A stretch of DNA of 64,000 bases from contig DYJD01000023.1 in NCBI GenBank assembly GCA_020723325.1, positions 62,001-126,000 on the forward strand, given 5' to 3'. The notes beneath the pieces were generated by a model. It searched no databases. It was not told the DNA's origin and saw only the letters and a list, made by a program, of their open reading frames with translations. Shown one piece after another: positions 17,783 through 26,173 of this stretch. The DNA is from Desulfosudis oleivorans (GTDB lineage: Bacteria; Desulfobacterota; Desulfobacteria; Desulfobacterales; SURF-7). Numbering within the stretch: the first letter of the stretch is position 1; each line of letters starts with the position of its first letter. The translations under genes were made by a program, and so were the position numbers.

Positions 17783-19096
17783 ATGGCAAAACACAAGACT
17801 CCTTTGTTGGACCAACTGGAATCTGGGCCGTGGCCGAGCTTCGTGTCCGACATCAAGCAGCATGCGGAAGTGCGGGCCAAGAACACCCAGAAAGTCAACT
17901 ACCAGATTCCCGTGGATGTATGCGATGACATTCTGGGCATCCTGGAGCTGTCTTTTAAACACGGACGGACCCATTGGAAACACGGCGGCATCGTGGGTGT
18001 ATTCGGTTACGGCGGCGGCGTCATCGGCCGTTATTGCGACGTGCCGGAAATGTTCCCGGGGGTGGCCCATTTCCATACTCTGCGCATCAATCAACCGGCC
18101 GGCAAGTTTTATAAAACCGAATATCTGAGACAACTCTGCGATCTGTGGGATATGCGCGGCAGCGGGGTCACCAATATGCACGGCTCCACCGGCGACATCA
18201 TTCTGCTGGGAACCCAGACCGCCCAGTTGGAAGAAATTTTCTTTGAATTGACCCACAATATGAACCAGGACCTGGGCGGCTCCGGCTCCAACCTGCGGAC
18301 ACCTTCGGATTGTATCGGCCAGGCCCGTTGTGAATACGCCTGCTATGATACCCAGGCCCTTTGCCATTTCCTCACCAACCAATATCAGGACGAGCTTCAT
18401 CGCCCGGCCTTCCCCTATAAGTTCAAGTTCAAGCTGGACGGCTGCCCCAACTGCTGCGTGGCCTCCATTGCCCGGGCCGATATGTCCTTCATCGGCACCT
18501 GGAAGGACGACATCAAGGTCGACCAGGCCGCGGTCAAAGGCTATGTGGGCGGCGAGTTCAAGTCCAATGCCGGCGCGCATTCAGGACGTAACTGGGGTCC
18601 CTTTGATATTCAAAAAGAAGTCATTGGTCTCTGCCCCACCGGCTGCATGAAATATGAAGGCGGCAAGCTGAGCATCAACAACCGCGAATGCACCCGTTGC
18701 ATGCACTGCATCAACGTCATGCCGCGCGCCCTGAGAATCGGCGACGAGCGCGGACTTTCCATTTTCGTCGGCGCCAAAGCCCCCATTTTGGACGGCGCCC
18801 AGATGGGCTCCCTGCTGGTGCCTTTTGTGCCGGTGGAAGAACCCTATGAGGAAATCACCGAAGTCATTGAAGCGGTTTGGGATTGGTGGATGGAAGAAGG
18901 CAAGAACCGCGAGCGGCTCGGCGAGCTCATCAAACGTCAGGGTTTCCAGAAGATGCTGGAAGTCACCAACATCGCACCGGTACCGCAGCATGTTCAGGAA
19001 CCGCGCCACAATCCGTACATCTTCTGGAAGGAAGACGAAGTCGAAGGCGGCTGGAGTGGCGATATCAATGAATTCAGAAAACACCATCAGAGATAA
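17783..19096 (+). CDS. dsrA: Dissimilatory sulfite reductase alpha subunit
   Basis: 437 residues, full length. It reduces sulfite with DsrB in the cytoplasm as an alpha2-beta2 sirohaem enzyme, passing intermediates to DsrC. CIGQARC (CX5C) and CPNCC (CX3C, in LDGCPNCCVASIARAD) hold the sirohaem-coupled 4Fe-4S cluster, and CPTGCMKY with CTRCMHCINVMP supplies the inserted ferredoxin domain. The start follows GGAGG by six bases. dsrB begins 15 bp downstream. Confidence 0.99.
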   Translation: MAKHKTPLLDQLESGPWPSFVSDIKQHAEVRAKNTQKVNYQIPVDVCDDILGILELSFKHGRTHWKHGGIVGVFGYGGGVIGRYCDVPEMFPGVAHFHTLRINQPAGKFYKTEYLRQLCDLWDMRGSGVTNMHGSTGDIILLGTQTAQLEEIFFELTHNMNQDLGGSGSNLRTPSDCIGQARCEYACYDTQALCHFLTNQYQDELHRPAFPYKFKFKLDGCPNCCVASIARADMSFIGTWKDDIKVDQAAVKGYVGGEFKSNAGAHSGRNWGPFDIQKEVIGLCPTGCMKYEGGKLSINNRECTRCMHCINVMPRALRIGDERGLSIFVGAKAPILDGAQMGSLLVPFVPVEEPYEEITEVIEAVWDWWMEEGKNRERLGELIKRQGFQKMLEVTNIAPVPQHVQEPRHNPYIFWKEDEVEGGWSGDINEFRKHHQR

Positions 19097-19111
19097 TAGG
19101 GGGTAGAGAAT

Positions 19112-20257
19112 ATGGCATTTGTATCTTCAGGGTACGACCCAAAAGAACCGATGAAGGATCGGATCACGGATATCGGTCCGAGAGATTATAATGAATTTTA
19201 TCCGCCGGTGATTGCCAAGAATAAAGGCAAATGGCTGTATCACGAAATTCTGGAACCCGGCGTGCTGGTGCATGTGGCCGAGTCCGGCGATGAAGTCTAT
19301 ACCGTCAGAGTCGGCGGCGCCCGCCTGATGAGCGTCACCCACATCCGGGAAATCTGTGAGATCGCCGACAAACATTGCGGCGGGCATCTGCGTTTCACCA
19401 CCCGCAACAACATCGAGTTCATGGTGGACAGCAAGGATAAAGTCGCCGCACTGAAAAAAGACCTGGAAAGCCGCAAGTTCGCTGGCGGCAGCTTCAAATT
19501 CCCGGTGGGCGGCACCGGCGCCGGTATCACCAACATCGTCCACACCCAGGGCTGGATTCACTGCCACACGCCGGCCACGGATGCTTCCGGTCCGGTCAAG
19601 GCCGCCATGGACGTCCTGTTCGACGATTTCAAAACCATGCGCATGCCGGCCCATGTGCGCGTTTCTTTGGCCTGCTGCCTGAACATGTGCGGCGCGGTGC
19701 ATTGCTCCGACATCGCCATCCTGGGCTACCATCGCAAACCGCCGTTGTTGGATCATGAATATCTGGACAAGCTGTGCGAAATCCCGCTGGCCATCGCTGC
19801 CTGCCCCACCGCCGCCATCAAACCGGCCAAGGTGGAGTTCGGGGGCAAGACCTTAAACAGCGTGGCAGTGAACAATGAGCGTTGCATGTACTGCGGCAAC
19901 TGCTATACCATGTGCCCCTCCATGCCCCTTTCGGACACCGAAGGCGACGGCATCGTGCTCATGGTGGGCGGCAAAGTCTCCAACCGCATCAGCAAACCCG
20001 AATTCTCCAAAGTCGTTGTGGCCTTCATTCCCAATGAAGCCCCGCGCTGGGGAAAAACCACGGATACCATCAAACGGATCGTGGAAGCCTATGCCGCCGA
20101 CGCCAAGAAATATGAACGCGTGGGCGAATGGGCCGAGAGAATCGGCTGGGAGCGTTTCTTTGATAAATGCGAGCTGGAATTCACCCATCATCTCATCGAT
20201 GATTTCCGTGATCCGGCTTATTACACCTGGCGTCACACCACGCAGTTCAAGTTTTAG
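19112..20257 (+). CDS. dsrB: Dissimilatory sulfite reductase beta subunit
   Basis: 381 residues, full length. It is the partner of DsrA and carries the catalytically active sirohaem in characterised enzymes. Visible motifs are [33 protein letters not shown], the cluster-binding [14 protein letters not shown], and a ferredoxin segment [15 protein letters not shown] (about 259-273). A GGGGG-type ribosome site lies before the ATG. It is followed by an intrinsic-terminator-like hairpin at 20287-20318, then dsrD. Confidence 0.99.
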   Translation: MAFVSSGYDPKEPMKDRITDIGPRDYNEFYPPVIAKNKGKWLYHEILEPGVLVHVAESGDEVYTVRVGGARLMSVTHIREICEIADKHCGGHLRFTTRNNIEFMVDSKDKVAALKKDLESRKFAGGSFKFPVGGTGAGITNIVHTQGWIHCHTPATDASGPVKAAMDVLFDDFKTMRMPAHVRVSLACCLNMCGAVHCSDIAILGYHRKPPLLDHEYLDKLCEIPLAIAACPTAAIKPAKVEFGGKTLNSVAVNNERCMYCGNCYTMCPSMPLSDTEGDGIVLMVGGKVSNRISKPEFSKVVVAFIPNEAPRWGKTTDTIKRIVEAYAADAKKYERVGEWAERIGWERFFDKCELEFTHHLIDDFRDPAYYTWRHTTQFKF

Positions 20258-20286
20258 TTGAAACAGAACTGCAATCAAGGCTGATT

Positions 20287-20318
20287 CCGGGGCGGGCTTA
20301 TATACCCGCCCCGGTTTT
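20287..20318 (+). terminator. Intrinsic-terminator-like hairpin between dsrB and dsrD
   Basis: CCGGGGCGGG (20287-20296), 8-base loop, CCCGCCCCGG (20305-20314), then TTTT. A perfect 10-bp GC-rich stem with a short U-run would stop part of the transcription after dsrB, setting a lower level for dsrD and cbiA, or protect the dsrAB 3' end. Confidence 0.75.
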
Positions 20319-20341
20319 ACTTCCAAAAAAAGGAACCCACA

Positions 20342-20584
20342 ATGGATATCGAAGCTGCAAAAAAATTGATCGTTGAACAACTTGAGAAGAAAAGCAAATC
20401 CAAAAGCAAATTTTATCTCAAGGATTTTTATGCCTTCCTGCCCGATGAAAAACCCCGCACCGTTAAAAATCTGGTGAATGACATGGTTGCACAAGGGATT
20501 CTGGAATACTGGTCCAGCGGCAGCACCACCATGATCGGCTTGAAAGGCACGGGCAAACAGGCAGCGGCTGAAGACGAGGCCTAA
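20342..20584 (+). CDS. dsrD: DsrD, activator of dissimilatory sulfite reductase
   Basis: 80 residues, usual DsrD size. Winged-helix fold with conserved KSKFYLKDFYAFLPDEKPRT and a recognition-like segment KNLVNDMVAQGILEYWSSGS. Published work shows DsrD binds DsrAB and speeds sulfite reduction; it is typical of reductive sulfate or sulfite users, not sulfur oxidisers. That supports a reductive direction of the pathway here. The C-terminal tail is acidic (EDEA). It lies downstream of the hairpin at 20287-20318. Confidence 0.97.
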   Translation: MDIEAAKKLIVEQLEKKSKSKSKFYLKDFYAFLPDEKPRTVKNLVNDMVAQGILEYWSSGSTTMIGLKGTGKQAAAEDEA

Positions 20585-20619
20585 CCGGAGCATTTTTTCC
20601 GGAGTTTTAACAGCAACAG

Positions 20620-22050
20620 ATGGACATGGTTACGGAAGCTGCCGGTATTCCCGGTGTGGTTATTTCCGCCCTGCGGGGTGGATCAGGGAAAACCTTGCTT
20701 TCCATCGGCATTGCCGCCGCTTGCCGTCTGTCCGGTCAGATCATCGCCCCCTTTAAAAAAGGTCCGGATTATATTGATGCAGGGTGGCTCGCCCTGGCGG
20801 CGGACCGCCCTTGCCACAACCTGGATCTTTTTCTCACCACCCCTGCCTACGTGCAAAGCTCATATTTGCGCCATGCCGCTTCCGCCCACATGGCGGTGGT
20901 GGAAGGCAACCGCGGTTTATTCGACGGCATCGACATGGAGGGCAGCACCAGCACGGCTGAAATCGCCAAACTGCTGGGCCTGCCGGTGATTCTCTGCATC
21001 GACGCCACCAAGCTTTCCCGCACGGCCGCGGCCATCGTGAACGGCTGCCTTCACTTTGATCCCGGGCTTAGCATCGGCGGCGTGATTTTGAACCGCGTGG
21101 CCGCCGCCCGGCATGAATCCATTCTGCGCCGCAGCATTGAACACCATTGCGCTATCCCGGTCATCGGCGCCCTGCCCAAATTGCGGCAGCAGGATTTCCC
21201 CGAGCGCCACATGGGTTTGCTGCCCACCCAGGAACATGCCTGGGCCCAGGCGGCTGTCACCCAGGCGGCTGAGCTGGCCCGGCAGTATATTGACCTGAAC
21301 AGCCTGCGCAAGATCGCGGCCAAGGCCCAAAAAATCATGCCTTTGCCCGGCAGCGGGCCTTGCTTACAAGCCGGCCATACTTCGGCCGAGAGTTCCCCCA
21401 CCCAACGTCCCGTTATCGGCGTGATTCGGGATTCGGCTTTTCAATTTTACTATCCGGATAATCTTGCGGCCCTTGCAGAAGCCGGTGCGGACATTCTTTT
21501 TGTAAGCCCGTTGACCCAAAAGGCCTTACCCCCGGTGGATGCCCTGTATATCGGCGGCGGTTTTCCCGAGACCCATGCCCAAGCCCTGGCTGAAAATCGC
21601 GGCTTCGGGGAAGACATCAAGACCGGTGCCCAGGCTGGTCTGCCCATCTATGCCGAATGCGGTGGTCTGATGTACCTGGGGGAAAAACTGGTGGTGGAAA
21701 ACCATTCATTTGAGATGACCGGCGTGTTGCCGATTGTTTTCGGTCTGGCCCGCAAGCCCCAGGGCCATGGCTACACCGTTTCCAGGGTGGACCGGCCCAA
21801 TCCCTATTTTACAGTGGGCACCGAAATCCGGGGCCATGAATTCCGCTATTCCAAAGTGCTGGAATGGCGCGGCCTGGATCAGGATATGGTTTTTGCCACC
21901 CAAAGGGGCACAGGGTTTCACAATCACCGGGATGGAATCTGCTACAAGAACGTGCTGGCGGCCTATACCCATTTGCATGCCCTGGGAACGCCAGAATGGG
22001 CCGGGGCTCTGGTGCGTAATGCGCTGGCTTTTCGTAATAGCAGGAAGTGA
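20620..22050 (+). CDS. cbiA: Cobyrinate a,c-diamide synthase family protein (DsrN/CbiA)
   Basis: 476 residues. The N-terminal P-loop amidoligase domain has ALRGGSGKTLLSIGIAAACR and FKKGPDYIDAGWLA; the C-terminal class I glutamine amidotransferase domain has PIYAECGGLMYLGEK with the nucleophilic cysteine (about residue 347). CbiA amidates side chains of cobyrinate; in dsr clusters the same family is called DsrN and is thought to amidate sirohaem to sirohaem amide for DsrAB. Position next to dsrABD favours that role. A small stem CCGGA/TCCGG (20585-20602) precedes it. ATG 20626 is an alternative start. Confidence 0.93.
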   Translation: MDMVTEAAGIPGVVISALRGGSGKTLLSIGIAAACRLSGQIIAPFKKGPDYIDAGWLALAADRPCHNLDLFLTTPAYVQSSYLRHAASAHMAVVEGNRGLFDGIDMEGSTSTAEIAKLLGLPVILCIDATKLSRTAAAIVNGCLHFDPGLSIGGVILNRVAAARHESILRRSIEHHCAIPVIGALPKLRQQDFPERHMGLLPTQEHAWAQAAVTQAAELARQYIDLNSLRKIAAKAQKIMPLPGSGPCLQAGHTSAESSPTQRPVIGVIRDSAFQFYYPDNLAALAEAGADILFVSPLTQKALPPVDALYIGGGFPETHAQALAENRGFGEDIKTGAQAGLPIYAECGGLMYLGEKLVVENHSFEMTGVLPIVFGLARKPQGHGYTVSRVDRPNPYFTVGTEIRGHEFRYSKVLEWRGLDQDMVFATQRGTGFHNHRDGICYKNVLAAYTHLHALGTPEWAGALVRNALAFRNSRK

Positions 22051-22055
22051 AGGCA

Positions 22056-22228
22056 AAAAAAATCCGAAATTCGATTATCGAAATACGAAACAAATTCGAA
22101 ATAGCAAAATTCAAATCAAACATCATTGGCAAACAATCCAGCCATTGCACCACTGGTTTTTGTTTTGGTAATTATGCCATTGAAATTTTGAATTTGTTTC
22201 GAATTTCGGATTTCGATATTCGAATTTA
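22056..22228. repeat. AATTCGAA-type inverted-repeat element, copy 2
   Basis: About 173 bp, homologous to the reverse complement of 10043-10216 along its length (both arms and the unpaired centre). It starts 6 bp after the cbiA stop in the convergent gap before the cytochrome gene. Confidence 0.8.
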
Positions 22229-22250
22229 ATAAACAATCATCAAAGCTAAT

Positions 22251-22285
22251 AAGGGCGATCACTCTTTTACAGAATAATCGCCCTT
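22251..22285. terminator. Possible bidirectional terminator hairpin
   Basis: AAGGGCGAT (22251-22259) and ATCGCCCTT (22277-22285) form a perfect 9-bp stem in the convergent gap between cbiA and the cytochrome gene. The U-run is weak, so termination is likely but not certain. Confidence 0.45.
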
Positions 22286-22310
22286 GGGTGGTTTGCGGCC
22301 GGCTCCGATC

Positions 22311-22778
22311 CTACTTCCCTTTTTTGGGATGGCACTCTTTGCAGGTGGTGGGAGCGTTTTTGCTCTTGTCTTTTTTCTTCACATCCTTGTGACAGTCGAT
22401 GCAGTTGGCATGCACGGACTCGGCGTGATACTGCTGGATTTTCTCTTTTTTGGAGAGCTTGGGCGCATCCGCCCCTTTGGGGGCCTGGCCTGGTTTGCTG
22501 TGGCATTCGGCGCAGCTCTTCACCGCATCGCCGGCTTTGAGATTGGTGAGCTTTTTGCCTTTTTCATCATGGTGGCATTCGCCGCAACCGATCTTGTAAT
22601 CCTCGGCGTGCTTTTTGTGGCTGAGTGTGGCAATCCCTTTGGTGTGCTTGGAATAAATCTTGTTTTCCATCTTGATGTCGTCCGGAACATTTGTGCCGGC
22701 GTAAAGCCCTGTAATACCGGCCACAAACACCACAGCGAAGACGACCGCCGTCAGCCGTAAAATCCTTTTCTGTTTCAT
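22311..22778 (-). CDS. Tetrahaem class III cytochrome c (cytochrome c3 family)
   Basis: 155 residues. A signal peptide (about 1-27) sends it to the periplasm. Four CXXCH haem sites lie at residues 65-69, 89-93, 126-130 and 146-150, with extra histidines (HTK, HKKHAED, HHDEKG, YHAESVH) as distal ligands for bis-His haems. Spacing is that of cytochrome c3, which takes electrons from periplasmic hydrogenases and formate dehydrogenases toward membrane complexes. Lysine-rich surface as usual. A clear promoter (22856-22884) and AGGAGG site precede it. Convergent with the dsr genes. Confidence 0.96.
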   Translation of the reverse strand: MKQKRILRLTAVVFAVVFVAGITGLYAGTNVPDDIKMENKIYSKHTKGIATLSHKKHAEDYKIGCGECHHDEKGKKLTNLKAGDAVKSCAECHSKPGQAPKGADAPKLSKKEKIQQYHAESVHANCIDCHKDVKKKDKSKNAPTTCKECHPKKGK

Positions 22779-22855
22779 TGCCTGTACCTCCTTTCAATCC
22801 TTTTATCTGTTGATTATTGTACTCCTTATAGGCGCGGATTTTTTTCGGAAGGGTG

Positions 22856-22884
22856 AAAATAACAAGGAACAAAACCATTGTCAA
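22856..22884 (-). promoter_or_regulatory. Sigma70 promoter of the cytochrome gene
   Basis: Minus strand: TTGACA (22879-22884), 17 bp, TATTTT (22856-22861). Leader of about 70 bases to the ATG at 22778. Confidence 0.6.
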
Positions 22885-22981
22885 TTATAAAGAAAAATTG
22901 TAACTGCTCAGGTAAATAGATCGAAGGCTGATTTCCAGCAAAAGACTATAATTTTGTTTTACCACCCGCTGCGCTGAAGTA

Positions 22982-23047
22982 CACCAGGACACGAAGTTTT
23001 CCCGGCTATGCCGGCCAAGCTTGCATTTTTCTTCGTGCTTCGTGGTG
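22982..23047. repeat. Imperfect palindrome with CACGAAG/CTTCGTG arms
   Basis: CACCAGGACACGAAG near 22982 faces CTTCGTGCTTCGTGGTG near 23031, with a CCGGCTATGCCGG stem between them. Small non-coding inverted-repeat element in the gene-free stretch 22885-23065. Confidence 0.5.
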
Positions 23048-23065
23048 AAAAAGGTTTCTATCCTG

Positions 23066-23493
23066 AAAAATGGTAAATCAAAATATTCTATCTCCCTTAC
23101 AAAAAATTTTGAAAAAGCAGAGCAACTAAATTCCCCCACCCCTCCCTTTTTTTGTGGGAGCGGCTTCCAGCCGCGATTCGGCCGGAACGATGATCAAGGC
23201 CGCTTTGTATTTGAAATGATTGGGCCTTAGACAAAATCGCAATCCTCTGCGAAAATTATATTGACATGAGACCGCGCTTTTTGTTATGCGGATAATGAAC
23301 GTTGCTAGCTAATGAGTATGGATCATGCACTTCAAAAAAATGATCCATATCCATCAAAGGTGGGGGGAGAAATTCCACTTTTACAATTTATCGGCCGGCT
23401 TGATCGGTCGAATACCGGGTCATAACCAATTTTTAAATGACCATCGGGCAGAATGAGTGATGCCGCAATCAAGGCCTTAAGGCTTGATTTGCA
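23066..23493 (+). repeat. 428-bp leader repeat, copy A
   Basis: Almost identical to 48344-48772 (a few substitutions and one extra T in the second copy). Inside are a REP-like GGGAGCGGCTTCCAGCCGCG stem, a perfect TTGACA at 23261-23266, a perfect 10-bp stem TATGGATCAT/ATGATCCATA (23317-23326 with 23340-23349) and a terminal stem AATCAAG/CTTGATT near 23468-23489. Each copy ends about 95-135 bp before the first gene of an accessory locus, so it is a candidate shared promoter/leader. The -10 is not obvious (TATGCG with an 18-bp spacer). Confidence 0.85.
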
Positions 23494-23587
23494 GTTGAAG
23501 GATAGAACTACGGCATTGCGAAGGGATACTCTTATCTCGTTTGAATGCCTTATTAATTCTTGTTCCTTAAACCATAAGGAGAAAGTG

Positions 23588-24250
23588 ATGAAACGTTTTA
23601 TTTCGCAGGTGATGATTTGTATGGGGGTGCTTGTATTTAACGCAGCCGGTTTCGTGAATGCGGCGGATATCACCGCCGGCTTGGACACCAGCGACGGATC
23701 ATCAAAATTCGTTGTCAAAGACTCGGGCTCCAATACCGCCGCGCATATTGCCTCCGACGGCAGCGGCTACTTCAAAGGCAATATCGTCGCCGCCACACCA
23801 ACGGCAAATAACCAGGTGGCTACAAAAGGTTACGTTGATGCGGCTTCCGCCGGTTGCAAGCCGGTCTGGCGGGGGTATTCGCAGGCAGCAATGGGAGGTG
23901 CCATCGGTGGTATTAAAGGGATGAATGCTTATTGCAACGCCTCATTTGCAGGATCCCATGCCTGCTCGTTTGATGAAATTGTCAGGCTGGGTACCTCTTA
24001 CCCCTATACAGCAAATGCATGGGTAGTAGATGGAACTGATGTTGTAATTAAAAGCGATGGCCTATATTTCCTGACGAAGGATGGAGCAGAAAGTTCGAAT
24101 ATGTATAATACATTACAATCAAATTATAAAAATTGCGGTGGTTGGAAATGGAATAATGCGCAGGGGATTGGGCCTATTATAACTACGGCTGGATATATGA
24201 CGTTCCAAGGGTGCAGCAGTTATACTTCCATCCCTTGCTGTGGACCCTGA
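23588..24250 (+). CDS. Secreted Cys-rich protein with tail-fibre-like motif
   Basis: 220 residues from the ATG at 23588 (AAGGAG site). Signal peptide MKRFISQVMICMGVLVFNAA, then a short beta-rich part ending in a phage tail-fibre-type motif (PTANNQVATKGYVDAAS). The C-terminal domain of about 130 residues carries eight cysteines (AYCNASFAGSHACSFDEI, NYKNCGGWKW, FQGCSS, IPCCGP), a pattern I associate with secreted deltaproteobacterial proteins of unknown role. The cysteines suggest disulfides, in line with the thioredoxin-fold gene downstream. First gene after leader copy A. Confidence 0.75.
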   Translation: MKRFISQVMICMGVLVFNAAGFVNAADITAGLDTSDGSSKFVVKDSGSNTAAHIASDGSGYFKGNIVAATPTANNQVATKGYVDAASAGCKPVWRGYSQAAMGGAIGGIKGMNAYCNASFAGSHACSFDEIVRLGTSYPYTANAWVVDGTDVVIKSDGLYFLTKDGAESSNMYNTLQSNYKNCGGWKWNNAQGIGPIITTAGYMTFQGCSSYTSIPCCGP

Positions 24251-24289
24251 TCCCCCATCCCATGGATATATCAGATGGGTTCAGGGGAT

Positions 24290-24427
24290 ATGGATCATAA
24301 TAAGAGGGAAGGGCTAAAATATTTACAAGCTTTTATGGTGAGTAAGTCAATCCAAGAACAATGGGCACGGACAAGCGAAGTTTTCCGATGGCCTGCCTTC
24401 TTTAAAGAAGAAGTGTTGGGACAATAA
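24290..24427 (+). CDS. 45-residue small protein, possibly coupled to the S26 peptidase
   Basis: ATG at 24290 preceded by AGGGG at five bases; it runs 45 codons to TAA at 24425-24427, two bases before the start of the next gene. The protein begins MDHNKREGLKYLQAF and ends FFKEEVLGQ: charged, helical, no signal. It could be a real small protein or a leader that couples translation of the peptidase. No family recognised. Confidence 0.5.
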   Translation: MDHNKREGLKYLQAFMVSKSIQEQWARTSEVFRWPAFFKEEVLGQ

Positions 24428-24429
24428 AC

Positions 24430-24987
24430 ATGCTGGTCATATCCTTGTTTTTACTTTTAAGCTTGGATCGTCATGGCCTGATAGCAAACGACATTAACCA
24501 CAACCTTAAAGGTTCGGGGTATTATTATACCGTGAGGGGCACTTCTTTAGCCCCTCTGATCCATGACGGGGACAAGGTGTTTGTATCTCAAAGCCATACA
24601 GATCGATTTTTCTCAACCGACGATGTGGTAATTTGTAATTTTAAAGGCAATGTGGACCTGCTGATAAAAATAATTAAAGCAATTCCAGGAGACCGTTGGC
24701 AGTTGGTGGAAAAGCCGGAAAACGATACCGTGGCCATTTCTGTTAACGGGAGTCTGCTGCGCAACTCGGAAGGCGCATACTACCAGATCCCCAGGCCCAA
24801 GGCGCGGCTGTTGCAGCTTTATGCGGATGAATATGCAACGATTCCCAAGGACACTTATCTTTTACTGGGCGACAGGCCGGAGGGAAGCCTGGATTCCACC
24901 CGGTTCGGACTGGTTCATCGCAGCCAGATTATTGGAAAGGTTTCGGTAGTTGAGCAATGTATTCACAAGGATGAAAACAGCCGGTAG
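24430..24987 (+). CDS. Signal peptidase I-like S26 protease
   Basis: 185 residues. One N-terminal hydrophobic segment (1-11) may anchor it. Box B VRGTSLAPLIHDGD places the catalytic serine at residue 39; LIKIIKAIPGD supplies the general-base lysine at residue 80; LLGDRPEGSLDSTRFGLV is the conserved C-terminal box. Shorter than housekeeping LepB and closest in layout to dedicated or TraF-type S26 enzymes. Its place in front of giant secreted proteins suggests processing of this locus's products (inference). Confidence 0.85.
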   Translation: MLVISLFLLLSLDRHGLIANDINHNLKGSGYYYTVRGTSLAPLIHDGDKVFVSQSHTDRFFSTDDVVICNFKGNVDLLIKIIKAIPGDRWQLVEKPENDTVAISVNGSLLRNSEGAYYQIPRPKARLLQLYADEYATIPKDTYLLLGDRPEGSLDSTRFGLVHRSQIIGKVSVVEQCIHKDENSR

Positions 24988-26173
24988 CAGCCTCCTCCGG
25001 CCAATACTGTTGGTGTTTTTTATGACGGCCCGGCTTATGGCAGCCGAACCGGAATACGATTACACCATCATCACCACGGAAGCTGCCGGGGCGCCAACGC
25101 TTAAGCTGGAGGCCGGCATGCAACAAGTGCTGGGCTCGGTCAACGGCAGACGGTTGGATTACCAGGAGCCCCAAGCCCAGGCGTATATTCAAAAACTCTC
25201 CGTAGATTTTCTCCCGTATGTGATCTTCAGCAAAAAAATCATCGACCATCCCAAGTTTTTTGAACTGGCCCGGTCAGGCATGATCGATCGCAAAAACGGT
25301 GAATATATCGTGCCGGAAAACATGATCAACCCGGCCGGTAAATTGCTGCTTCGCCGGAAAGTCATTCCAAAGCATCTGGATGTCTTCATCACCAGTCATT
25401 GCAACCAAGGCAAAACGGCCCTGCGGCAGATAGACGATTTTATAGAGTTGCATCCCGGAGCCTTTACGACCACCATTCATTACATCACCACATTCCGGGA
25501 TTTCGGCATCGACTCTCAATTCGGTCCAGAGGAAATCCGGGAGGATATCCGTCAGTTGATCCTGCAGCAGGATTTCCCGGATTCATTTATGGAATATTTA
25601 CGGTTGTACCGGGCCGGGGTTTCTTTTGAAGCTGCTTTTGAACAACTCAATATCGATCTGCAAGCTATCAAGAGTCGCCAGGAAAGGGGTGTCGAACTGC
25701 TGCGGCAGGATTTTGAGCGCTGCAGCCAACTGGCCATCAACCAGTCACCCACTTTTATCTGGGAAAATCAGGTGATGCTGGTGGGAGCGAGTGCTTTCCG
25801 CGACTTTCTGGGCAGCACAGCCGCTCCCAAACAAGCCAGGATAGGCGCTCCGCAGGCGTCCGCTGATCAAAAAATGGTGGCAAAGGCTTTTGTCAGCTCG
25901 AATTGCCAATACTGCCGTTGGTTTACCGATGTGTATCTGCCGGAATTAAAGGCCCGGTTCGACCAAAATGTGGAGTTTGAGATATTGGATATCGCCGTGC
26001 CGGAAAATCAGGCCCTTCGCATGGAAATGCAAAAGCGCCACGGTGTTTTCGGCGACAGTATTCCCGAGGTTTTTCTAGGGGAAAAGGAATTCGTCGGCCG
26101 CGATGAGATCGAGGCGGATTTTGAATCTTATCTAATCCAGCTATTGGAAAATCAAAAAGGGTTAAGTCAATGA
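24971..26173 (+). CDS. Exported thioredoxin-fold (DsbA/DsbC-like) protein
   Basis: 400 residues from the ATG at 24971, overlapping the peptidase gene by 17 bp. The signal peptide is cleaved near RLMAAEPEYD. The first half (about 130-270) has a thioredoxin-like pattern around DVFITSHCNQGKTAL, with a single cysteine, and INQSPTFIWEN, the cis-proline region. The second half (about 280-395) restarts with KAFVSSNCQYCRWFTDVYLPE, a true CXXC, and IPEVFLGEKEFVGRDEI, again a cis-proline. So it looks like two fused thioredoxin folds, one perhaps inactive. Likely helps disulfide formation in the Cys-rich secreted protein. Its stop overlaps the LamG gene start by 4 bp. Confidence 0.75.
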   Translation: MKTAGSSLLRPILLVFFMTARLMAAEPEYDYTIITTEAAGAPTLKLEAGMQQVLGSVNGRRLDYQEPQAQAYIQKLSVDFLPYVIFSKKIIDHPKFFELARSGMIDRKNGEYIVPENMINPAGKLLLRRKVIPKHLDVFITSHCNQGKTALRQIDDFIELHPGAFTTTIHYITTFRDFGIDSQFGPEEIREDIRQLILQQDFPDSFMEYLRLYRAGVSFEAAFEQLNIDLQAIKSRQERGVELLRQDFERCSQLAINQSPTFIWENQVMLVGASAFRDFLGSTAAPKQARIGAPQASADQKMVAKAFVSSNCQYCRWFTDVYLPELKARFDQNVEFEILDIAVPENQALRMEMQKRHGVFGDSIPEVFLGEKEFVGRDEIEADFESYLIQLLENQKGLSQ

